From the NCBI RefSeq assembly GCF_006439355.1, contig NZ_VFTG01000008.1, forward strand, positions 1 to 64,000: 64,000 nt of DNA, written 5' to 3'. Of this stretch, positions 51,953 through 59,113 are shown in pieces. Each line of letters starts with the position of its first letter. Position 1 is the stretch's first letter. The position numbers were made by a program, and so were the translations under genes. The DNA is from Mesorhizobium sp. B4-1-3 (GTDB lineage Bacteria > Pseudomonadota > Alphaproteobacteria > Rhizobiales > Rhizobiaceae). Under the pieces are notes generated by a model. That model searched no databases, had not been told where the DNA came from, and was given only the letters and a program-made list of their open reading frames with translations.

Positions 51953-53524
51953 TCACGCAACCGGCAGATCGATCTCGAAGCGCGTGCCGGCTTCGGAGTC
52001 AACCAGCCTGATCGTGCCATCATGCGCTTTCAGGAGGGCCAGCACGATGCCGAGGCCCATGCCGGTGCCGCCGGACTCCCGCCTTGTGGTGAAGAACGGC
52101 TCGAAGATCCTGGCGCGGTTGGCGGCCGAGACGCCGTCGCCGTCGTCGCCGATCCGGACCGACGCGCGCTCGCCGCAGGCCGAGGCGTGGATCGCCACCT
52201 GTCGGGCGCCATGCCTTGCCGAATTGTCGATGAGGTTGGCGAGCACGATGCCGAGATTCTCGGCCGAGATGCCGAGCCTGATGTCGCCGCCGCCCTCAAG
52301 CCGCGCTTCCAGCCTTGTGTCGATAGGCAAGGATGCCAAGGCGGCATGAAGCGTCGTGCTTTCGCCGCTCGGTTCCAGGTTTTCGGCGCGCGCCAGGTCG
52401 AGCAGCCGCCGCACCAGGAGATTGAGCCGTCCGGCATCGGTGACGATGTTGTTGGAGAATCGCTTGCGCTCGGCTTCATCCATCGCGCCGCCGGAATCGC
52501 GCAGCAGCTCCGCGGCGCCCTGGATCGCCGTCAGCGGCGATTTCAGCTCATGCGAGACATGGGTGGCGAAGGTCTGGATGCTATCGGAGCGCGCCTGCAG
52601 CTTGGTCGCCATGTCGAGGAAGGCCGTCGACAGCGCCGCCATCTCGCGCGTGCCGTGATGGGCGAGCGGCCTGATCGCCTCGCGATCGCCGGCGGCGATG
52701 CGCTTTGTCCGCTCGATCAGCGCATAGATCGGCCGGCTGACGGTGCGGATGAACACCAGCGCGATCAAGAGCGTGCCGCCGACGATGGTGATCGCCGCCA
52801 ACGTCACCTTGCCGCGTTCGCCATAGAGGTGCTTGACGATGTTGTTCGGCGTTCGCGACAGATAGACCACGCCCGCGACCCGGCCATCGAGCTCGACCGG
52901 CATGGCGACGAAGACGCGCACCCTGGTGCCGCGGCTGACCGAATAGAGCGGCGGCGCCGGCTGGTCGGGGATCCTCAGGCGCAATTCGCTGGCATAGAGG
53001 CCCGAAAGCGCGGTCCGTACCTCCTCGACATCGCCAAGCGACCGGCCGACCTCGTCGCCGCCGGCAATCACCACGCCATGCGGATCGAGCAGGCGGAAGC
53101 CGGCAAGCGTCGTTTTCTGCGTTTGGTCGAGAATGCCGTCGAGCCGGGACCCGATGGCGGCGAAGGCCGGGTCGGTGGTGGCGGGAAGCGCCGCGGGACG
53201 CATCGGCATGACATCGTCGGAGGCAAGGTCGAGCCGCGGCTCGATCGGATCGTAGGGATAGTTGTTGTCCTTCGCCGGATCGGCCGAAATCGGCGAACCC
53301 AGCCTTTCCTGGGGAATGCCGGCCGCGCGCACCTCCTGGGCATAGAGGGCCGCGACCACAGCGCCCTGCGCGATGAGCTCTCCCTCGGTCTGGCGGATCA
53401 GCTGGTTCTCATAGAGCCGGAAGAAGAACAGCCCGACCAGCGGCAGCGCCATGACCACGATCAGGATGGCGATGACGACGGTGGCAAGCCGCGGCCGCCA
53501 CCTTTCCTTGCTCAACCACCGCAT
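51953..53524 (-). CDS. Sensor histidine kinase
   Basis: A 523-residue membrane kinase. Transmembrane segments at about 14-36 and 240-262 enclose a periplasmic sensor domain of about 200 residues, rich in Pro and Asp near the start (SADPAKDNNYPYDPIEPRLDL). A HAMP linker leads to the dimerisation box with the phospho-accepting His325 (THVSHELKSPLTAI). The ATPase domain has the N box LIDNSARHG and G boxes DDGDGVSAANRARIFEPFFTT and GTGMGLGIV. The stimulus is unknown. The start overlaps the response-regulator stop by 13 bp, so the two are coupled. The FAD oxidoreductase gene follows on the same strand. Confidence 0.94.
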   Translation of the reverse strand: MRWLSKERWRPRLATVVIAILIVVMALPLVGLFFFRLYENQLIRQTEGELIAQGAVVAALYAQEVRAAGIPQERLGSPISADPAKDNNYPYDPIEPRLDLASDDVMPMRPAALPATTDPAFAAIGSRLDGILDQTQKTTLAGFRLLDPHGVVIAGGDEVGRSLGDVEEVRTALSGLYASELRLRIPDQPAPPLYSVSRGTRVRVFVAMPVELDGRVAGVVYLSRTPNNIVKHLYGERGKVTLAAITIVGGTLLIALVFIRTVSRPIYALIERTKRIAAGDREAIRPLAHHGTREMAALSTAFLDMATKLQARSDSIQTFATHVSHELKSPLTAIQGAAELLRDSGGAMDEAERKRFSNNIVTDAGRLNLLVRRLLDLARAENLEPSGESTTLHAALASLPIDTRLEARLEGGGDIRLGISAENLGIVLANLIDNSARHGARQVAIHASACGERASVRIGDDGDGVSAANRARIFEPFFTTRRESGGTGMGLGIVLALLKAHDGTIRLVDSEAGTRFEIDLPVA

Positions 53525-54210
53525 CGGCCGAGCCGGAAGCCGACGCCATGCACCGTCCCGATCGCATCGAGACAGCCGACCGCCGCCAGCTTGGCCCGCA
53601 CGTTGCGGATGTGGCTGTCGACCGTGCGTTCCGAGACATGGATGTTGGAGGCATAGGCATTGGCCATCACCGCGTCGCGGCCGAGCACGTGTTGCGGCCG
53701 GGCGAGGAAGCCTTTCAGGATGGCGAATTCGATCGCCGTCAGGGTGAGCGGCTTGCCGTCGAAGCTCGCTTCATGGCTTGCCGGGATGAGCATGAGCTTG
53801 CCATGCGCGAATTCCCGATCGTCGGCTTCCTCTTCCACAATGGCCGGCCGCGCCCGCCGCAGGATGACGTTGACGCGGGCGACCAGCTCGCGCGGGCTGA
53901 ACGGCTTGGTCACATAGTCGTCGCCGCCCATCTCCAGCCCGAGCACCCGGTCGATCTCCTCGTCGCGCGCGGACAAGAACAGCACCGGCAGGTCGGATTT
54001 TTGCCTCAGCCTGCGGCAGACCTCCAGCCCGTCCATCTCCGGCATGCCGATATCGAGGACGATGAGGTCGGGCGTGCGCTGCTCGACCGCCTGGAGCGCC
54101 GCGGCTCCGTTGGCGACGGCGGCTGTCTTCATGCCGGCCTTTTCCAGCGCGAAGCAGATGATCTCGCGGATATGCGGGTCGTCGTCGGCGACGAGGATGT
54201 TGTGCGGCAT
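53512..54210 (-). CDS. OmpR-family response regulator
   Basis: A 232-residue response regulator. The receiver domain has the acidic pair at 9-11 (ADDD), the phosphorylated Asp53 (IVLDIGMPEMDGLEV), the switch Ser/Thr and the Lys of VTKPFSPRELVARV. The C-terminal winged helix (AIEFAILKGFLARPQHVLGRDAVM...SERTVDSHIRNVRAKL...GTVHGVGFRL) places it in the OmpR/PhoB class. It is encoded upstream of, and overlapping by 13 bp, the histidine kinase. Pairs of this kind in Rhizobiales are often annotated CreB/CreC-like, but the ligand is unknown. It may control the FAD oxidoreductase. Confidence 0.94.
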   Translation of the reverse strand: MPHNILVADDDPHIREIICFALEKAGMKTAAVANGAAALQAVEQRTPDLIVLDIGMPEMDGLEVCRRLRQKSDLPVLFLSARDEEIDRVLGLEMGGDDYVTKPFSPRELVARVNVILRRARPAIVEEEADDREFAHGKLMLIPASHEASFDGKPLTLTAIEFAILKGFLARPQHVLGRDAVMANAYASNIHVSERTVDSHIRNVRAKLAAVGCLDAIGTVHGVGFRLGRCGG

Positions 54211-54252
54211 CGATCAATAGCCCGGCGGGTAAGCTTGGGTGACGGCAGGATT

Positions 54253-54308
54253 AGAGCAATTCCATGGAGAAGTGCGAAATTGTTTTCGGTCGCGAGCTGC
54301 AACGACAT
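54253..54308. repeat. AGAGCAATTCC dispersed repeat copy
   Basis: AGAGCAATTCCATGGAGAAG, then TGCGAAATTGTTTTCGGTCG. It matches 63711-63769 in order and spacing, with several differences, and 51898-51940 at its ends. Confidence 0.6.
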
Positions 54309-54624
54309 GAACCGACAAAGGGCGCGGGCATTTTTGCGCCTGCCTGTGCGAGGCCCATGGCAGGGTTGGCAAAGAGCGTCATCGCCGGACCCTCCCCGGC
54401 GTGTCCGCCACGTGGCGCGACCTCGGGGCGAAAAGCAGTATACCCGCCCCATGGCATGGCCTTTGCGGCTCGACGAGCCACCAGCCTTCATCGCGGAGCC
54501 GGCGCGGCAGGGACCAGCGATGTATATGAGGTGTTCGCATGACAGCCTTCTCGCCGACCGGCGCGGTGAGGGCGCGGCGGATTGGAGGAGGTTTTCCGCA
54601 AGGATTTGCAGATTTGGTGCAGGC

Positions 54625-54680
54625 CAGCCCTTCTCCGCGTTTGCGGGGAGAAGGTCCCGGTGGGGGGATGAGGGGCGGCG
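54625..54680. repeat. Mosaic element fragment upstream of the CitE-like gene
   Basis: CCCTTCTCCGCGTTTGCGGGGAGAAGG followed by TCCCGGTGGGGGGATGAGGGG. It resembles the modules of 39602-39660. Confidence 0.65.
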
Positions 54681-54742
54681 CCAACCTCTGCGATTGACGG
54701 ACCCGCCTTGCCTCACCCGCCATCACCCGGCATAGATCGGCC

Positions 54743-55618
54743 ATGGCTCAAGAACCCTACAGCCCGCGCCGCTCGGTGCTCTACATTCCCGCCTCGAACG
54801 ACAAGGCGCTCGCCAAGATCGGCTCGCTTACCTGCGACGCCATCATCATCGATCTCGAGGACGCCGTCCTGCCCGCCGACAAGAAAGCCGCGCGCGACAA
54901 GGTCGCCGGCATCCTGGCTGCGCGCCCGGAACGGCGCTGCGAGATGGTGGTGCGCATCAACCCTTTGGCCAGCGAATGGGGAACCCACGACCTGTTGGCG
55001 GTGGCCAAGGCCGAGCCCGACGGCATTCTCCTGCCCAAGATCGGCACGCCGCGCGACATTCTCGAGGCCGGTGATATCCTCGACGACAATTTCGCGCCGG
55101 ACAGCGTGAAACTATGGGCGATGGTCGAGACGCCCAGGGCGCTGCTCAACATCGGCGCCATCGCCGAGCTCGGCCGCGACCCGGCGGCACGCCTAAATTG
55201 TTTCGTCGCCGGAACGAATGATCTGGTGAAGGCGACCGGCATCCTGGCGGACCGGCGCTATCTGATGCCCTGGCTGATGCAGCTGGTGCTCGCCGCGCGC
55301 GCCGGCGGTCTCGACGTCATCGACGGCGTCGCCAACGATTTCCGCGATCTCGATGGCTTCGCCCGCGAATGCGCGGAAGCAGCCGCCATGGGATTCGACG
55401 GCAAGTCGCTGATCCATCCCGCCCAGATCGGGCCGGCGAACCGCGCCTTTTCGCCGTCGGCGGAAGCGCTGGCCGGGGCCCGCGCGATCCGGGATGCGTT
55501 CGCGCGGCCCGAAAATGCCGGCAAGGGCGTGATCGCGCTGGACGGCAAGATGGTCGAGCGGCTGCATCTGGCGGAAGCCGAGAAACTTCTGGCGAAGGCC
55601 GCGATCATCGGCGCATGA
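54743..55618 (+). CDS. HpcH/HpaI aldolase / CitE-like citrate lyase beta family
   Basis: A 291-residue TIM-barrel C-C lyase of the CitE/MclA group. Motifs are RSVLYIPASNDKALAKIGSLTCDAIIIDLEDAV, with the metal-binding Glu/Asp, VVRINPLASEWGTHDL, LWAMVETPRALLNI (second Glu) and MGFDGKSLIHPAQI. Such enzymes cleave malyl-, citramalyl- or citryl-CoA type esters; this one stands alone without citrate lyase partners CitD or CitF, so a CoA-ester lyase acting on a free acyl-CoA is more likely. ATG 54743 is preceded by a weak GATCGGCC. The neighbour DUF1737 gene starts about 90 bp downstream after a dispersed repeat. Confidence 0.9.
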   Translation: MAQEPYSPRRSVLYIPASNDKALAKIGSLTCDAIIIDLEDAVLPADKKAARDKVAGILAARPERRCEMVVRINPLASEWGTHDLLAVAKAEPDGILLPKIGTPRDILEAGDILDDNFAPDSVKLWAMVETPRALLNIGAIAELGRDPAARLNCFVAGTNDLVKATGILADRRYLMPWLMQLVLAARAGGLDVIDGVANDFRDLDGFARECAEAAAMGFDGKSLIHPAQIGPANRAFSPSAEALAGARAIRDAFARPENAGKGVIALDGKMVERLHLAEAEKLLAKAAIIGA

Positions 55619-55630
55619 TGCTTGGGGCTG

Positions 55631-55678
55631 ATGCATGTCGCCCAAAAGTGCGCAGCGGTTTTGGGAAACGACATGCAT
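55631..55678. repeat. Palindromic ATGCATGTCG repeat
   Basis: ATGCATGTCG (55631-55640) pairs perfectly with CGACATGCAT (55669-55678). The inner CCCAAAAGTGCGCAGCGGTT and TTGGGA also pair in part. It is the only copy in the window and lies between the CitE-like gene and DUF1737. Confidence 0.65.
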
Positions 55679-55709
55679 GGATAGACACCATTCACGATCA
55701 GAGACGAAA

Positions 55710-55916
55710 ATGAAACTCTACCGCTTCCTCACCGGCCCGGACGACGCCACCTTCTGCCATAAGGTGACCGCTGAGCTGAACAAGGGCTGGCACCTGTTCG
55801 GCTCGCCGACCTATGGCTTTGACCAGCAGACGAAGTCGATGCGCTGCGGCCAGGCCGTAGTGAAGGACGTCGAAGGCCAGGAATACACAGCCGACACCAA
55901 GCTCAGCGACTGGTAG
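55710..55916 (+). CDS. DUF1737 domain-containing protein
   Basis: A 68-residue soluble protein with the DUF1737 pattern: MKLYRFLTGPDDATFCHKVTAELNKGWHLFGSPTYGFDQQTKSMRCGQAVVKDVEG. The GW-x-LFGSPTY segment and the aromatic residues near the start are conserved. DUF1737 proteins are found mostly in Proteobacteria and have no known function. ATG 55710 is the second of two nearby Met codons and starts the domain. The hairpin element at 55927-56071 begins 11 bp after the stop codon. Together with the CitE-like gene it is a short rightward group. Confidence 0.85.
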   Translation: MKLYRFLTGPDDATFCHKVTAELNKGWHLFGSPTYGFDQQTKSMRCGQAVVKDVEGQEYTADTKLSDW

Positions 55917-55926
55917 GAAAGCGCTT

Positions 55927-56071
55927 AGAGACTGTTTCGAAATTCGCTCTGGCGAGTCATATGGTGGTGATTTCGAGAACCGGAGCGGAGCGGACTTTTG
56001 GGTCCGTGAGCACCGGAAGCGCAGAAAGCGCCACCAGATGGCCGCCGGAGTAGAATTTCCAAGCAGTCTCT
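55927..56071. repeat. 145-bp hairpin element joined to a minus-strand stop codon, copy 2
   Basis: From AGAGACTGTTTCGAAATTCG to AAGCAGTCTCT. It is highly similar along its length to 47216-47359. Its last base is the final base of the TGA of the metallopeptidase gene, exactly as the first copy ends in the leuD stop. Confidence 0.85.
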
Positions 56072-56508
56072 CAGCCCGCCGCCGCCTGCTCGGCTGCTTC
56101 CTCGATCCGTTCCATGTCGTCGTCCGACAGGCCGAAATGATGGCCGATCTCGTGGATCAGCACATGGGTGACGATGTCGCCCAGTGTCTCCTCGTTCTCG
56201 GCCCAATAGTCGAGGATGGCGCGGCGGTAGAGGGTGATGCGGTTCGGCCCCTCGCCGGTCTGCGGGTTCCAGCGCTCGGCGATGCCGCGCCCCTCGAACA
56301 GGCCGAGCAGGTCGAAGGGGGTCTCCAGCGACAGGTCGTCCATGATTTCGTCGGTCGGGAAATCGGCGATCTGGATGACGATCTCGCCGGTGAGCTTGCG
56401 GAACTCCTCCGGCAGATGGGCATAGGTCTCCAGCGCCAGAAGTTCCATCTCGTCCATCGACGGCGAGAGTTGGTCATGCCAGGTGCGGGTCTTGTAGATG
56501 CGGGCCAT
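56071..56508 (-). CDS. Small zincin-like metallopeptidase
   Basis: A 145-residue protein with a single zincin motif H119-E-I-G-H123-H-F-G-L-S-D129 (HVLIHEIGHHFGLSDDDM). This is the small metallopeptidase family first described as DUF1025, common in Alphaproteobacteria and Actinobacteria; its substrate is unknown. The N-terminal part has FRKLTGEIVIQIADFPTDEIMDDLSLETPFDLLGLFEGRGI and RITLYRRAILDYW. The catalytic Glu is retained, so it is probably active. ATG 56508 begins at MARIYKTRTW; the upstream frame is non-coding. Its stop codon ends at the hairpin element 55927-56071. Confidence 0.9.
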   Translation of the reverse strand: MARIYKTRTWHDQLSPSMDEMELLALETYAHLPEEFRKLTGEIVIQIADFPTDEIMDDLSLETPFDLLGLFEGRGIAERWNPQTGEGPNRITLYRRAILDYWAENEETLGDIVTHVLIHEIGHHFGLSDDDMERIEEAAEQAAAG

Positions 56509-56621
56509 GAAATGTCCTTTGATCCGGCATATAGGCTTTCGCCTCGATAGAGGCAAATGAGCCGGCTGGCCGCCCGCTTTCAGGGTAAAAAGATGAAGGA
56601 ATAAATTCCTTCTGACTCCGC

Positions 56622-56654
56622 TTGACTCTCCCGGGCGCCTCTGGAATCTATAAG
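56622..56654 (+). promoter_or_regulatory. Putative promoter of the imuA-imuB-dnaE2 operon
   Basis: TTGACT at 56622-56627 resembles a -35 box. The sequence AATCTATAAG (56645-56654) can supply a -10. The LexA box starts at 56654, directly overlapping this end. Confidence 0.45.
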
Positions 56655-56668
56655 AACATAACAGGAAC
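56654..56668 (+). promoter_or_regulatory. LexA (SOS) box, GAAC-N7-GAAC
   Basis: GAAC ATAACAG GAAC is the direct-repeat LexA operator of Alphaproteobacteria, in perfect form, 24 bp before the imuA start. It predicts DNA-damage induction of the mutagenesis operon. Confidence 0.9.
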
Positions 56669-56691
56669 AATTGCTACCGGAAGTGAACGTC

Positions 56692-57684
56692 ATGGCGATG
56701 AGCGCCGTGGCGCGGGACACTGTTTTTGCCCTGCGCCGCCAGATCGCGAAGATCGAGGGAACGCTGCCCGAGCGCCTGCAGGCGCCCGCGCCTGGCGCGC
56801 CTATCAATGCCGGCGGATCGGACATGACGCTTGTCCGGCGCGGCCTCGCCGTGGCTGCGGCGGACGCCTTCCTGCATACCGGCATCGATCGCCTCGACAC
56901 CGCCCTTGGCGGCGGCCTGCCCAAGGCGGCCCTCAGCGAGATCCATGGCCTGGAAACCCGCGATGCCGGCGCGGTCGCCGGCTTCGCGCTGTCGCTTGTG
57001 AGCCTGATCCTCAAGGAGAAGCAGGGGCTCCCGATCCTCTGGGTCGGCACGGCGGAAATCTTCCACGAGGCTGGCCTTCCCTATGCCAAGGGTCTTCACG
57101 CCCTGTTCGGCATCGAGCCGGAGCAATTGCTGTTTTCCGAGGCGCCGAAGCTGCTCGACGCGCTGTGGATCGCCGAGGAGGCCGCCCGCATGACGGCCTT
57201 CGCCGCGGTCATTCTCGAGATCCGCGGCAGTCCGCGGCTTCTTGACCTCACCGCCACGCGCCGCCTGCACGCCCGCGCCCGGAATGCCGGCCGGCCGGTT
57301 CTGCTTTTGCGCCAGGCCGGCGCGGCCGACCCCACCGCCGCACCGGTGCGCCTCATCGTCTCGGCGGCGCCTTCGACAAGCCGCGAAACGGTCGCCGGGC
57401 CGCTCGCCGGCTCGATCGGCCGCCCCGCTTTCAAAGTCGATATCGGCAAGAGCCGCACGGCCCTGCCCGGACAATTCACACTGGAGTGGAACCCAAATGA
57501 GCACGCTTTTGCAGAAAGAGCAGAGAATTCTGTCGCTGTGGTTCCCACATCTCAGCGCGGAGCGGATCCTGCGCCAGCGTCTGGGGCGGTCCTGGCGTTC
57601 CCGGCCCTCGCAGCACCCGCCACTGGTGATCAGCCATCGCGACAACAACACCCAGCGCATCGCAGCCCTCGACGAGCGGGCTGA
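56692..57684 (+). CDS. imuA: ImuA, SOS mutagenesis accessory protein
   Basis: RecA-like accessory protein of the ImuA-ImuB-DnaE2 (ImuC) translesion mutasome. The 330-residue product shows the ImuA pattern: FALRRQIAKIEG near the N-terminus, FLHTGIDRLDTALGGGLPKAALSEIHGLE (a Walker-A-like turn), LPILWVGTAEIFHEAGLPYAKGL and ILEIRGSPRLLDLTATRRLHARA. The last 63 codons overlap imuB in another frame by 188 bp and look unlike a conserved domain, so a shorter ancestral end is likely. ATG 56692 follows GGAAGTGAAC. A LexA box and promoter lie directly upstream. Confidence 0.92.
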   Translation: MAMSAVARDTVFALRRQIAKIEGTLPERLQAPAPGAPINAGGSDMTLVRRGLAVAAADAFLHTGIDRLDTALGGGLPKAALSEIHGLETRDAGAVAGFALSLVSLILKEKQGLPILWVGTAEIFHEAGLPYAKGLHALFGIEPEQLLFSEAPKLLDALWIAEEAARMTAFAAVILEIRGSPRLLDLTATRRLHARARNAGRPVLLLRQAGAADPTAAPVRLIVSAAPSTSRETVAGPLAGSIGRPAFKVDIGKSRTALPGQFTLEWNPNEHAFAERAENSVAVVPTSQRGADPAPASGAVLAFPALAAPATGDQPSRQQHPAHRSPRRAG

Positions 57685-59113
57685 GGCGCTCAAGCTGAAG
57701 CGCGGCATGGGCATTGCCGATGCGCGCGCCATGCACCCTTCTATCGACGTGGTCGAGGCCGATCCGGAAGCCGACCGCCGCCTGCTCGAAGGCCTTGCCG
57801 ACTGGTGCGACCGCTACACGCCGCTGGTGGCGATCGACGCCGAGGACGGGCTGTTCCTCGACGTCACCGGCTGCACGCATCTCTTCGGCGGCGAGCGCGC
57901 CATGCAGGACGAGATCCTCACCCGCTTCTTCCAGCAGGGTTTCGATGTCCGCGCCGGCCTCGCCTCCACGCCGGGTGCCGCCTGGGCGGCGGCGCGCTTT
58001 CATGGCGACCGCATCGTGACCGGCGGCGAGGAGAAGGCGTTGCTTTCGCCGCTGCCGCTCTCGGCGCTGCGCATCGCGCCGGAGACCCGTACCGGCCTGG
58101 AAAGTGTCGGCCTGCGCACCGCCGGCGCGGTGATGGCGGCGCCCCGCGCGCCGCTCGCCCGCCGCTTCGGCACCACCTTGCTTCTGCGCCTCGACCAGGC
58201 GCTCGGCCGCCTCGACGAGGCCGTGTCGCCGCGCCTTCCCGTCGCGCCGCTCTCGGTCGAGCGCCACCTTGCCGAGCCGGTCATGCTCACCGACGACATC
58301 GAGCGGCTGGTGAACCGGCTGGCGATCGCCTTGAAGACCGATCTCGAGCGCCGCGGCGAAGGCGCAAGGACGCTGGCGCTGCTTCTCTTCCGCGTCGACG
58401 GCGCCGTCAGCCGCATTGCCGTCGGCACCTCGCGTCCGATGCGCGAGCCGCGGCTGATCCAAAGATTGTTCCACGAGCGGCTGACCGCGTTGGAGCAGAC
58501 CATCGACGCCGGCTTCGGCTTCGACCTCGTGCGGCTGTCCGTGCTGTCGGTCGCCGCCTTCGACCTGGTTCAAGGCGACCTCGCCGGCGAGGCGGACGAT
58601 GATGAAGCCGACATCGCGCTGTTCGCCGACCGCGTCCGCGCCCGCCTCGGCGAGGCCGCCGTTCTGAAGCCGGTGGTCGTCGAGAGCCACCTGCCGGAAC
58701 GCGCCGTCAAGACCGTGCCTTTCGCCGAAGCCCCGCAAAGGCGCGCGCCGGCGGCCGGCCGGGCGACGCCCCGAACGGCGCCGCCGATGACCGTCTATCC
58801 GCCGGAACGGCCGGTGCGCCTGTTCCGCTCACCCGAGCCGATCGAGGTCCCGGCGACCGAGATCCCCGAGGGACCGCCGATGAATTTCCGCTGGCGGCGC
58901 GCGCTCTACCGCGTCGCCCGCGCCGAAGGGCCGGAACGCATCGCCGCCGAATGGTGGCGGCAATTGCCAGGCGAGGAGGAAGCGCCGACCCGCGACTATT
59001 ACCGCATCGAGGACAGCGAGGGGCGCCGCTACTGGCTCTACCGCCAGGGTCTCTACGGCAGCGCGCCGCAGGCCGCGACGCCGCGCTGGTTCATGCATGG
59101 GGTGTTCGCATGA
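57497..59113 (+). CDS. imuB: ImuB, Y-family polymerase-like protein
   Basis: A 538-residue member of the DinB/UmuC fold that lacks polymerase activity and links the mutasome to the beta clamp. The start has [20 protein letters not shown], then [63 protein letters not shown], where the acidic catalytic positions of a real polymerase are replaced. The C-terminal domain is [24 protein letters not shown]...[27 protein letters not shown] 57497 has GGAGTGGA upstream and overlaps the imuA 3' end. Its stop overlaps the dnaE2 start by ATGA, so it is translationally coupled to it. Confidence 0.96.
   Translation: MSTLLQKEQRILSLWFPHLSAERILRQRLGRSWRSRPSQHPPLVISHRDNNTQRIAALDERAEALKLKRGMGIADARAMHPSIDVVEADPEADRRLLEGLADWCDRYTPLVAIDAEDGLFLDVTGCTHLFGGERAMQDEILTRFFQQGFDVRAGLASTPGAAWAAARFHGDRIVTGGEEKALLSPLPLSALRIAPETRTGLESVGLRTAGAVMAAPRAPLARRFGTTLLLRLDQALGRLDEAVSPRLPVAPLSVERHLAEPVMLTDDIERLVNRLAIALKTDLERRGEGARTLALLLFRVDGAVSRIAVGTSRPMREPRLIQRLFHERLTALEQTIDAGFGFDLVRLSVLSVAAFDLVQGDLAGEADDDEADIALFADRVRARLGEAAVLKPVVVESHLPERAVKTVPFAEAPQRRAPAAGRATPRTAPPMTVYPPERPVRLFRSPEPIEVPATEIPEGPPMNFRWRRALYRVARAEGPERIAAEWWRQLPGEEEAPTRDYYRIEDSEGRRYWLYRQGLYGSAPQAATPRWFMHGVFA

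Larger units (their letters stand above)
54211..54742. other. 532-bp gap carrying dispersed repeats but no gene
   Basis: A copy of the AGAGCAATTCC repeat lies at 54253-54308 and a mosaic-element fragment at 54625-54680. Nothing between has a coding profile; small open frames on both strands are short, lack ribosome sites and match no family. The promoters of the response regulator (minus strand) and of the CitE-like gene (plus strand) should be near the ends. Confidence 0.6.
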
